From assembly GCF_900141745.1 (NCBI RefSeq), contig NZ_FSRM01000002.1, positions 620,001 to 684,000 on the forward strand: a DNA stretch of 64,000 nt. The letters are read 5' to 3'. Below are positions 34,473 to 42,100 of this stretch, piece by piece (position 1 is the stretch's first letter; each line of letters starts with the position of its first letter). The notes under the pieces were generated by a model. It was not told where the DNA came from and did not search any database. It saw only the letters and a program-made list of their open reading frames with translations. The stretch is from Paraburkholderia phenazinium. Lineage in GTDB: Bacteria > Pseudomonadota > Gammaproteobacteria > Burkholderiales > Burkholderiaceae. The position numbers and the translations under genes were made by a program.

Positions 34473-35698
34473 TGAAGCGCGTCGTCATAACGGGAATGGG
34501 TGGCGTGTCCGCATTCGGCAGCCAATGGGACGACATCGAGGCGGCCTTGAAACGCGGCCAAAATGCCGTGCGGCGCGTGCCGGAGTGGGATTACTTCCAG
34601 TCGCTGCACACGCGGCTCGCGGCTCCGTTGCCGGGATTCGTCACGCCCGAGCACTATCCGCGCAAAAAGACCCGCTCGATGGGTCCGGTCTCGAAGTATG
34701 CGGTGCGCGCGAGCGAACTGGCGCTGGGCGATGCAGGCCTGCTCGACGAACCGTCCATTAGCGATGGACGCATGGGCGTCGCCTATGGCTCGTCGTCGGG
34801 CTCGGTCGACCCGATCCGGGCGTTCGGCAAAATGCTCGACACCGGCTCGATGAGCGACGTGACCTCGAACAGCTATGTGCAAATGATGCCGCACACCACG
34901 GCCGTCAACGTCAGCCTGTTCTGGGACCTGAAAGGGCGCATCGTGCCTACGTCGTCGGCTTGCGCGTCGGGCAGCCAGGCGATTGGCTACGCGTATGAAG
35001 CGATCGCTCAGGGCAAGCAAACGTTGATGCTGGCGGGCGGTGCGGAAGAACTGTCGGGGCCCGCGGTCGCCGTGTTCGACACGCTCTATGCCACCAGCAC
35101 CCGCAACGACGAACCGCATCTGACGCCGCGCCCCTTCGACGTGAAGCGCGACGGTCTCGTGGTGGGCGAAGGTGCGGCCACGCTAGTGCTCGAAGAATAC
35201 GAACACGCAGTGGCTCGCGGTGCGCGCATTCACGCGGAAATCGTCGGTTTCGGCTGCAATTCGGACGGCGCGCACATGACGCAGCCGACCGCCGAAACCA
35301 TGGCGATCGCCATGAAGCTTGCGCTGCAGGACGCTGCCGTGCAGCCCGAAGCAATTGCCTATGTGAACGCGCACGGCACCTCAACCGATCTGGGCGACGT
35401 CGCGGAAAGCCTTGCCACCGCGCAGGTCTTCGGCTCACGCATGCCGATCAGTTCGCTGAAAAGCTATATCGGCCATACACTCGGCGCGTGTGGTGCGATC
35501 GAAGCGTGGTGGACCATCGAAATGATGAAGCGCAACTGGTTCGCTCCGACGCTCAATCTCGACAACGTCGATCCGTCCTGCGCGGCACTCGATTACATCG
35601 TCGGCGAGGGCCGCACGCTCGAAGCCGAATACGTGATGAGCAACAATTTCGCGTTTGGCGGCATCAATACTTCGCTGATCTTCAGGCGCGCCGGATGA
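34472..35698 (+). CDS. beta-ketoacyl-ACP synthase (ApeR-like)
   Basis: A 408-residue FabF-type ketosynthase. The ATG overlaps the stop of the FabG-type gene (TGATG). Active-site residues are Cys in SSACASGSQ, His in NAHGTSTDLGD and His in SLKSYIGHTLGACG. ApeR is the second ketosynthase of aryl-polyene systems, thought to act on the starter or an early condensation. Confidence 0.92.
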   Translation: MKRVVITGMGGVSAFGSQWDDIEAALKRGQNAVRRVPEWDYFQSLHTRLAAPLPGFVTPEHYPRKKTRSMGPVSKYAVRASELALGDAGLLDEPSISDGRMGVAYGSSSGSVDPIRAFGKMLDTGSMSDVTSNSYVQMMPHTTAVNVSLFWDLKGRIVPTSSACASGSQAIGYAYEAIAQGKQTLMLAGGAEELSGPAVAVFDTLYATSTRNDEPHLTPRPFDVKRDGLVVGEGAATLVLEEYEHAVARGARIHAEIVGFGCNSDGAHMTQPTAETMAIAMKLALQDAAVQPEAIAYVNAHGTSTDLGDVAESLATAQVFGSRMPISSLKSYIGHTLGACGAIEAWWTIEMMKRNWFAPTLNLDNVDPSCAALDYIVGEGRTLEAEYVMSNNFAFGGINTSLIFRRAG

Positions 35699-36942
35699 GC
35701 CAGGCGACACATACCGCGCGCGGCCTGCGCCGCGTCGTCATCACGGGCATGGGCATCGTGTCCTGCCTCGGCAATACGCTTGACGACGTATCGGCGCGCT
35801 TACGAACGGGACGCTCCGGCGTCTCGCGCATCGACGCGTGGCGCGAACGCGGGTTTGGCAGCCAGGTGGCGGGCGTTGCATTGGTGGAAGGCGAGCCACC
35901 CTTCGAACGCAAGCTCGAACGCTTCATGGGCGACACCGCCCGCTTCGCGTGTCACGCAGTACGCAGCGCGCTCGACGATGCCGGGCTCGATCCGGCTGCC
36001 CTGCATTCGCCGCAAGCGGGCGCTGTGATCGGCTCGGGCGTCGGGACCATGTCGACTTACGACGTCTCCATGGCGATCGCCACGGCGCGCGGGATAGACC
36101 GCGTCCCGCCGTACACGGTGCCGCAATGCATGGGCAGCACGACCTCCGCCAATGTGGCGCACGTGTTTGGGCTTGAGGGCACGACTTACTCGCCGTCGTC
36201 GGCCTGCACGACATCGGCGCTCGCGATTGGCCAGGCACTGCAACTGATCCAGACAGGGCGCCAGCAGATCGTTCTCGCGGGCGGCAGCGAAGCGTTGCAC
36301 GACAACATGACGCTGATGTTCGATGCCATGGGCGCGCTGTCACGAGGCTTCAACGATGACGCCGAACACGCATCGCGTCCCTACGATGTCGCGCGTGACG
36401 GCTTCGTGATGGCCTCGGGCGCAGGCGTATTGCTGCTCGAATCGCTCGAGCACGCGCTCGCGCGCGGTGCGCGCATCCAGGCAGAGCTGATCGGCTTCGG
36501 TCATTGCACCGACGGCGCCGATATGGTCGCGCCGCGCGCGCCCGGCATTGCGCGTGCGATGCGCGAGGCGCTCGATGAAGCCGACGTGCGTCCCGACTAC
36601 ATCAACACGCACGCCCCTTCGACCCCGCGCGGCGACCTCGAAGAACTACATGCGTTGCGCGCGGTATTTGGTGGTGAGGTGCCACCGTTCTCGTCGACCA
36701 AAGGATTGACCGGCCATCCGCTCGGCGCCTGCGGTGCGCACGAAGCGATCTACACGTTGCTGATGATGCGGGACGGGTATATCGCAGGGACCCGCGACAT
36801 CGAAACGATCGATCCTGCCGTAGGGGACATGCCGCTCGTCCGGACGTCGCGCGAAGCGCGCGTCGAGACGGCCATGTCGGTTTCATTCGGGTTCGGCGGC
36901 AGTTGCGCGAGCCTGATATTTCGCGCCTGGAACGGCGCATGA
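35695..36942 (+). CDS. third beta-ketoacyl-ACP synthase with altered His motif
   Basis: A 415-residue FabF-type ketosynthase, ATGA-overlapped with the ApeR-like gene. Cys (PSSACTTSALA) and the second His (KGLTGHPLGACG) are normal. The first His motif reads INTHAPSTPRGD instead of HGTST, with Ala-Pro after the catalytic His. Many aryl-polyene operons end at ApeR, so this third KS may add a chain-length or starter specificity. It appears intact and is probably active. Confidence 0.88.
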   Translation: MSQATHTARGLRRVVITGMGIVSCLGNTLDDVSARLRTGRSGVSRIDAWRERGFGSQVAGVALVEGEPPFERKLERFMGDTARFACHAVRSALDDAGLDPAALHSPQAGAVIGSGVGTMSTYDVSMAIATARGIDRVPPYTVPQCMGSTTSANVAHVFGLEGTTYSPSSACTTSALAIGQALQLIQTGRQQIVLAGGSEALHDNMTLMFDAMGALSRGFNDDAEHASRPYDVARDGFVMASGAGVLLLESLEHALARGARIQAELIGFGHCTDGADMVAPRAPGIARAMREALDEADVRPDYINTHAPSTPRGDLEELHALRAVFGGEVPPFSSTKGLTGHPLGACGAHEAIYTLLMMRDGYIAGTRDIETIDPAVGDMPLVRTSREARVETAMSVSFGFGGSCASLIFRAWNGA

Positions 36943-36982
36943 CGTTTCCGCTGACTTTAACAATTAACAAAGGAAAAACACC

Positions 36983-37411
36983 ATGAGGAATGGTCTCGTG
37001 CTCGGGGCACTGGCTGCGGTGGTGATTACGCAAGCCGGATGCGCGACCCAGGTCAGGTCGGTGCCGTTGCAATCGGCCGTGCACCAGCCCGTTGGGGGAA
37101 GCAGCGTTGCTGTGTATTTCGGCTCGCAGGCACATCCCGCCGTACAAACCCAGCTTGGCGAAGCAAAGTATTCGGTGCGCGTGGCCCGCGGTGAAGGCAG
37201 CCAGGACGACTCCTGCAGCAGAGCGCTGGCAGAGGCTTTGACGAAGCTGCGCGCCGATGCGCAAGAACATGGCGCGAACGCCGTAGTGGATGTGCAAACG
37301 CGCTTCCATACCACCGAGACCAGCTCGGCCACCGATTTCACCTGCGGCGTGAGTCCAAGCGCTGCAGCCGTTGCCGTGCGCGGCAATCTCGTCGTGCTGC
37401 AAACCAACTAA
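36983..37411 (+). CDS. exported lipoprotein, APE-tail paralogue 1
   Basis: A 142-residue protein with a lipoprotein signal (MRNGLVLGALAAVVITQAGC, Cys20). The mature region has SVAVYFGSQAHPAVQTQLGEAKYSVR, a Cys in DDSCSRALAEAL, EHGANAVVDVQTRF and SATDFTCGVS. The same pattern recurs in the next gene. These proteins, often misnamed excinuclease subunits, commonly accompany aryl-polyene clusters. AAAGGAAA gives a ribosome-binding site 40 bases after the third KS, so it is probably co-transcribed. The two Cys may form a disulfide. Confidence 0.75.
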   Translation: MRNGLVLGALAAVVITQAGCATQVRSVPLQSAVHQPVGGSSVAVYFGSQAHPAVQTQLGEAKYSVRVARGEGSQDDSCSRALAEALTKLRADAQEHGANAVVDVQTRFHTTETSSATDFTCGVSPSAAAVAVRGNLVVLQTN

Positions 37412-37453
37412 CCACCTTACCCACCACCGTACTAACTAGAACGAGGAGCCTCC

Positions 37454-37891
37454 ATGAAACGCCATCTCATGCTTGCCGCGTTGTGCGCCACACTGGTTAC
37501 GTCACACGCATTCGCCCGGGACACCGTCGCCAGCTATCCGGTGGAGGCTGCCATTGCGAGCGAACCGGGCAAAGTCACGCCGGACGTCGCGCTGTACTTC
37601 GCCGGTCAGAGCCATCCGGCAGTCGCAAAGTCGTATGGTTCGTTCGCCACGAACAAGAAGACCAATGCGTTCGGCAAGAGCGATCTGCAAGCTTGCCAGC
37701 ACGTGTTCCTCTCTGCCGTGATCGAACTGCAGAACCGTGCGCGCCAGGAAGGCGGCAATGCGGTCATCAACATCAAGAGCAACTACAAGAACGAACTGAC
37801 GGAAAGCCCCACCGAATTCACCTGTGGCGCAGGTGCGGTGATCGCCGGCGTAGCGCTGGTGGGCGATGTGGTGACGTTGAAAGGGCGGTAA
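37454..37891 (+). CDS. exported protein, APE-tail paralogue 2
   Basis: A 145-residue secreted protein with a signal peptide (MKRHLMLAALCATLVTSHAFA) but no lipobox. VALYFAGQSHPAVAKSYGSFATN, Cys in DLQACQHVFLSAVIEL, EGGNAVINIKSNY and PTEFTCGAGAV line up with the preceding lipoprotein. The pair is a tandem duplication of which one copy kept lipidation and the other became soluble. AACGAGGAG lies upstream of the ATG. A terminator-like hairpin follows at 37921. Function unknown. Confidence 0.75.
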   Translation: MKRHLMLAALCATLVTSHAFARDTVASYPVEAAIASEPGKVTPDVALYFAGQSHPAVAKSYGSFATNKKTNAFGKSDLQACQHVFLSAVIELQNRARQEGGNAVINIKSNYKNELTESPTEFTCGAGAVIAGVALVGDVVTLKGR

Positions 37892-37920
37892 AAGAAGGTA
37901 TTAGCGAAGTGTTGGCCGGT

Positions 37921-37952
37921 GGCGGCAAGCGGAGAAGTGTCCGTTTACCGCC
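37921..37952. terminator. hairpin ending the APE transcription unit
   Basis: GGCGGCAAGCGGA and TCCGTTTACCGCC form a 13-bp stem with two mismatches around a 6-base loop. It lies between the last APE-tail gene (plus) and the methyltransferase gene (minus) and would serve as a shared terminator. No U-run follows. Confidence 0.5.
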
Positions 37953-37993
37953 CCGCCTTGGGCAGTGCAGGTGCAGTACAGGTGCGGTGTGCG

Positions 37994-38734
37994 TCAGCCC
38001 GCTTTAACGGCCGCAACGTTGACCAAGGTCTCGCGGCGCTTGCCGGGTTTCGGACGATGCAGGCCGAGCCGCTCGAGCAGACCGAAGTCCGTCGCGCGAC
38101 TCCACCAGAGGTAAGGCAGCGAAACATTGCGCGTCGTGAAAGCGAAGCCCGCCTGGCGGATCATGTCGAGGTAGCCGTCGGCACTCTTCTGCACATGCAT
38201 AGGATGACGGAACAACAGGCGGATCACCCAGGACTTGATGTAGGCGTCGGTAGATTCAGCGAACAGCAGCACGCCGCCCGGTCTCAACACCCGGTGGAAT
38301 TCGGCTAGCGCACGTTCCTGCTCGACGAGGTGATGAAACGTTTGATGGCAGAACACGATATCGACGCTCGCACTGGGCAGCGCAAGCTGCGCGCAATCGC
38401 CGTGCAGCACCTCGATGTCGGTCGCGCCGCCGGCACTCGTGGCCTTGCAAGCGCGGGCGGCTTCTGCGGCGAGATCGAGCGAAGGTGTATGGTAATCGAT
38501 GCCGACGATGCGGCTCGGGCGAAACGCTTCGGCCAGCAGACGAAACGAGATGCCCTGTCCGCACCCGACGTCGGCAATAACGGGTGCGTCAGGCAGCGGC
38601 GTGTCGATCAGACCCTTCAGGTCGTTGATCGCGACACGCAGGACGTGATGCTCCCAGGTATGGGTGCGCAGGAACCAGATTCCGAAGGCCGTTTCATGCA
38701 CGAACGGCACGCGGGACAGTTCAGATGACGACAT
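37994..38734 (-). CDS. class I SAM-dependent methyltransferase
   Basis: A 246-residue cytosolic methyltransferase starting at MSSSELSRVPFVHETAFGIWFLRTHTWE, with AGGTGAAA upstream. VIADVGCGQGISFRLLAEAF is the SAM-binding glycine loop, and DIVFCHQTFHHLVEQERALAEFHRVLRPGGVLLFAES gives the later motifs. It is divergent from the halogenase-like gene. Aryl-polyene heads are often methylated, so a tailoring role is plausible, but ring C- versus O-methylation cannot be told. Confidence 0.82.
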   Translation of the reverse strand: MSSSELSRVPFVHETAFGIWFLRTHTWEHHVLRVAINDLKGLIDTPLPDAPVIADVGCGQGISFRLLAEAFRPSRIVGIDYHTPSLDLAAEAARACKATSAGGATDIEVLHGDCAQLALPSASVDIVFCHQTFHHLVEQERALAEFHRVLRPGGVLLFAESTDAYIKSWVIRLLFRHPMHVQKSADGYLDMIRQAGFAFTTRNVSLPYLWWSRATDFGLLERLGLHRPKPGKRRETLVNVAAVKAG

Positions 38735-38860
38735 ATGTTTCACCTGGCAATTCTGAATTTTGATTGAACGCAAGCCATTGTAATGGCAAGCGGGAGAATA
38801 ATGGCTCTGGGCCCGTGCGGGCGCAGTTCACTTCACTTTAGATAACCGTTTGAGGAAAGA

Positions 38861-40102
38861 TTGAATTCCCTTCCATCGAGAAACATCGTCGACGTAGCGA
38901 TCATCGGTGCGGGTCCCGCCGGCGCGGTCGCAGCAGCTTTGCTGAGGAAAGCGGGCCGCTCGGTGCTCGTCCTCGAGCGGCAGCATTTTCCCCGCTTTTC
39001 GATTGGCGAAAGCCTGTTGCCGCAAAGCATGGCCTACCTCGAAGAAGCCGGCATGCTCCAGGCGGTCGTGCAGGCAGGCTTCCAGCACAAGAACGGCGCG
39101 CATTTCATCTGGCGCGACAAGTCATCTGCGTTCGACTTCCGCGACAAGCATACGCCGGGCTGGGGCACGACATACCAGGTCGAACGCGCTGTGTTCGACG
39201 ACATTCTGATCCGCTGCGCCGCGGAACAGGGTGCCGACGTGCGCTTCGGACATACGGTCCGGGCCATGCAAACCGGCGACGCGCCAGTGCTGGACGTGGT
39301 CGATGAGGAAAACCAGGCATATCAGGTGCAGGCCCGCTTTGTGTTCGACGCCAGCGGGTTTGGCCGCGTGCTGCCGCGCCTGCTGAATCTCGAGGCGCCG
39401 ACGCGCATGCCAACCCGCGCGGCCATTTTCACGCACGTGCGCGACGGCCTGACGCTCGACGCTACCGATCGCAACAAGATTTGCGTCGCCACGCATCCGG
39501 ACCGCCGCGACGTCTGGTTCTGGATGATTCCGCTAGCAGGCGGGCGTTCTTCGGTGGGGTGCGTCGCCGAAGCTGAGTTCCTCGACGGTCCCGAGGAAGA
39601 GCGCGACGAGAAACTGCGTGCGCTACTGCAACAGGAGCCGACTTTCGCGAGGCTGATCGGCAATGCGCCTTTCCTGATGCCGGTGCGACATATTGGCGGG
39701 TACGCGGCGAACGTGGAGCATCTGCACGGGCCGGGTTACGCGCTGCTTGGCAATGCGGGCGAGTTTCTGGACCCGGTGTTCTCTTCCGGTGTGACGATTG
39801 CGCTGCGTTCGGCGCATCTGGCAGTGCAGACGCTCGAGCGTCAGCTGAACGGCGAGCAGGTCGACTGGCAGGCCGAGTACGACATACCGCTGCGTAAGGG
39901 CATCGATACGTTCCGTGCGTTCGTGGAGCGGTGGTACACGGGCGCGCTGCAGGACATCATCTTTTATCCGCGTCAGACGACTTTGATTCGCCGCATGATC
40001 AGTGCGATCCTGGCTGGGTATGCGTGGGATGAATCGAATCCGTATGTCGCCGATCCTGTACGGCGGCTGGATGCGCTACATGAGATCTGCCTGACGCATT
40101 AA
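38861..40102 (+). CDS. flavin-dependent halogenase-like oxidoreductase
   Basis: A 413-residue FAD enzyme starting with TTG after AGGAAAGA. VAIIGAGPAGAVAAALLRKAG binds FAD. Lys77 in GFQHKNGAHFIW is at the position of the lysine that activates hypohalous acid in flavin halogenases, and W219-F-W-M-I-P224 matches the WxWxIP motif. DPVFSSGVTIALRSA is the C-terminal flavin motif. Brominated or chlorinated aryl polyenes (xanthomonadins, flexirubins) are known, so halogenation of the aryl head is possible. Related non-halogenating oxidoreductases share these motifs, so activity is unproven. Divergent from the methyltransferase gene. Confidence 0.78.
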   Translation: MNSLPSRNIVDVAIIGAGPAGAVAAALLRKAGRSVLVLERQHFPRFSIGESLLPQSMAYLEEAGMLQAVVQAGFQHKNGAHFIWRDKSSAFDFRDKHTPGWGTTYQVERAVFDDILIRCAAEQGADVRFGHTVRAMQTGDAPVLDVVDEENQAYQVQARFVFDASGFGRVLPRLLNLEAPTRMPTRAAIFTHVRDGLTLDATDRNKICVATHPDRRDVWFWMIPLAGGRSSVGCVAEAEFLDGPEEERDEKLRALLQQEPTFARLIGNAPFLMPVRHIGGYAANVEHLHGPGYALLGNAGEFLDPVFSSGVTIALRSAHLAVQTLERQLNGEQVDWQAEYDIPLRKGIDTFRAFVERWYTGALQDIIFYPRQTTLIRRMISAILAGYAWDESNPYVADPVRRLDALHEICLTH

Positions 40103-40137
40103 GGCATTAGGCGGGTGAGCGAGAAAAACTCCGGGCA

Positions 40138-40518
40138 CTATTGATTTTTGTCTTTGTACTCGGAGTATTTTCTCGAGTCGCCACGCACCTGGTCGGCGGG
40201 ATATTTCGCACGGTTGAGGGCCATCTTCTCCAGCACTGCCTGAAAAAGATCCACCTCCATCTTGTCGGCGAGGCGAACGAGGTAGACCAGCACGTCCGCC
40301 ATTTCGTGGCGAATAGCGGTCAGCTTCGCTTCGTCGATTTCATGTTTGTCCCCCGAAACAAGCCACTGAAACGGTTCAAGCAGCTCGCTCGCCTCGACGC
40401 TGAGCGCCGTTGCGAGATTCTTAGGAGTGTGGAATTTGTCCCAGTCGCGTTCGTTCACAAACTCACGAACGAGGTCGCGCAATTCTGTTAGGTCACTTCG
40501 CGATTCAGGCTTGTTCAC
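40138..40518 (-). CDS. MazG-like nucleotide pyrophosphohydrolase
   Basis: A 126-residue all-alpha NTP pyrophosphatase starting with GTG (VNKPESRSDLTELRDL), AGGA upstream. ALSVEASELLEPFQW and IRHEMADVLVYLVRLADKM carry the Glu/Asp metal ligands (ExxE...ExxD) of the RS21-C6/MazG-like family, which removes modified or excess dNTPs. It follows the Fur-family gene by 31 bases, on the same strand. Confidence 0.85.
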   Translation of the reverse strand: MNKPESRSDLTELRDLVREFVNERDWDKFHTPKNLATALSVEASELLEPFQWLVSGDKHEIDEAKLTAIRHEMADVLVYLVRLADKMEVDLFQAVLEKMALNRAKYPADQVRGDSRKYSEYKDKNQ

Positions 40519-40549
40519 GGTAGATCCTGTTCGTATCGCACCGGCCGGT

Positions 40550-40984
40550 TCAGCCCTTGCGCCTGCGAGCCTCCTCACAGTCAGGACACTCGCCGTAGAC
40601 AATCGCAGACGCGCTGGCGTAGGCAAACCGGTGCTCGGCCGCCATGGACCGATACGCGGCCTCTATCGTCGCGTCGTAGGCGTCACGAATTGTACCGCAG
40701 CGATTGCAGACGAGATGATAGTGAGGTTTTCCGCGATTCAACTCGTAAATGACGCGCGAATCACCGAGTAAGGCACTCGTGATCAAACCCATCTCGAGCA
40801 GATGCGACAAGGTCCGGTAGACGCTCGCCAGGCTGAATGATTCCGTGTCGGCGGCTAGCCTGCGGTAGATCTGATCCGCAGAAAAATGCTCGACGGGGTT
40901 GTCGCGGAACAGGGTTAGGACGGCGACTCGATTGGGTGTCGCGCGTATCCCCGCTCGCGACAGCTCAGCATAGACAGTTCTCAT
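40550..40984 (-). CDS. Fur-family metalloregulator
   Basis: A 144-residue regulator. The winged helix is IRATPNRVAVLTLFRDNPVEHFSADQIYRRLAADTESFSLASVYRTLSHLLEMGLI. Metal sites are in KPHYHLVCNRCG and the C-terminal CPDC, so both CxxC zinc clusters are complete. Whether it is a Fur, Zur or PerR type is not clear. A CTTAAG-N5-CTTAAG box lies 44-60 bases upstream of the start. First gene of a two-gene unit with the MazG-like protein. Confidence 0.88.
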   Translation of the reverse strand: MRTVYAELSRAGIRATPNRVAVLTLFRDNPVEHFSADQIYRRLAADTESFSLASVYRTLSHLLEMGLITSALLGDSRVIYELNRGKPHYHLVCNRCGTIRDAYDATIEAAYRSMAAEHRFAYASASAIVYGECPDCEEARRRKG

Positions 40985-41027
40985 CTCATGGCGCCGAAAC
41001 AGACGGCGGTATCGTGCACCGCGGATG

Positions 41028-41044
41028 CTTAAGGTTTGCTTAAG
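41028..41044. promoter_or_regulatory. CTTAAG-N5-CTTAAG box upstream of the Fur-family gene
   Basis: Two perfect CTTAAG hexamers start exactly 11 bases apart (41028 and 41039); a related CTTAGG begins at 41052. This is the layout of PmrA/BasR/QseB-type response-regulator boxes. A similar box lies at 57687-57725. Confidence 0.5.
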
Positions 41045-41052
41045 GATGCCAC

Positions 41053-42096
41053 TTAGGTTCGCGAGTTGCCAATGTCGTTGCGGCCGTTCGCTGTCGCGGT
41101 TGTCGATAGCGCGTTGACCAGTCGGCCGCGCGCCTCGCCGGAAGACTCGGCAATCTGCCAGGCAAACAATCCCGGTACAAAGATCAGCAGATCGCGAATC
41201 CGTCGCGCGCCCGCGAGTGCGAGGCAGGTTGAAGGGTCGAGACCGAGTGCCCCGCCGATCAGGATGAAACCGCCTTCCTGCACCCCCAGGCCTCCGGGCA
41301 CAAAAAAGGCCGCACTGCTAGCCGCCTGGATCAGCGATTCGATCACTATCGCCTCGACAAAGCTCACCTGCGCGCCAAGAAAATGCAGCGCGAGCCAGAT
41401 CTCCAGCGCGGTCAATACGCACTGCAACGGTTGCCAGAAGAAGAGGTAACGCAGCACGACGCCACGGCGGCGCCAGATCAGTTTGATCGACTGATCGATC
41501 TGCGCCGACTGACCGACGAGCGCGGCCAGCTTGCCGCTGGTTGCACGGTTGAGCACACGGGTGATGCGTTCGAACGGGCTTGCATGCTGCACCAGCGAAA
41601 ACAGCACCAGTAGCGGTGTGAGCGCGACAATGCCCCAGGCCAGATCGGCAGCGAGACGCAGCGTGCCAGATGCCGCATGCGCGAACAGAAAGCCGATGCC
41701 CACCATCGTGAACATCAACTGGCTGATCAGCGTGAGTTGCATGTCGACGACGAGACTCGCCGCCGCGGTCGAGCCACGCAAACCGCGCCGCCGCATCATG
41801 CGGAACGACACCACCTCGCCGCCGATGCGCGCCACCGGCAACATGCTGTTGACCGATTCGCGGATCCAGACCAGCTGCAACATGCCCGCAACGCTCGGGC
41901 GGTTTGCGCCGCGGATGAGGCTTTGCCAGTCACGTGCGTTGGCAAGCATCGGCAGGACGTGGGTCAACCCCGCCAGCACCAACCCCACGCCTGCGGCACG
42001 CATCAGCCCAAGCACCGCACCCGGGTTGTCATGCAGAACTAACCCGAGCGACGCAATCAGTCCCGCCAACGCGGCAATACGGCCAAGATGCTTCAT
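41053..42096 (-). CDS. hpnL: HpnL-like flippase-fold membrane protein
   Basis: A 347-residue membrane protein of the lysylphosphatidylglycerol-synthase TM family, about eight to nine helices. Family marks are ESVNSMLPVARIGGEVVSFRMMRRRG and QAASSAAFFVPGGLGVQEGGFILIGGALG. The start is the ATG at 42096, four bases before the stop of the upstream GT gene. In hopanoid operons this protein is HpnL, a putative transporter or assembly factor for extended hopanoids. Confidence 0.82.
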   Translation of the reverse strand: MKHLGRIAALAGLIASLGLVLHDNPGAVLGLMRAAGVGLVLAGLTHVLPMLANARDWQSLIRGANRPSVAGMLQLVWIRESVNSMLPVARIGGEVVSFRMMRRRGLRGSTAAASLVVDMQLTLISQLMFTMVGIGFLFAHAASGTLRLAADLAWGIVALTPLLVLFSLVQHASPFERITRVLNRATSGKLAALVGQSAQIDQSIKLIWRRRGVVLRYLFFWQPLQCVLTALEIWLALHFLGAQVSFVEAIVIESLIQAASSAAFFVPGGLGVQEGGFILIGGALGLDPSTCLALAGARRIRDLLIFVPGLFAWQIAESSGEARGRLVNALSTTATANGRNDIGNSRT

Positions 42097-42100
42097 CACG

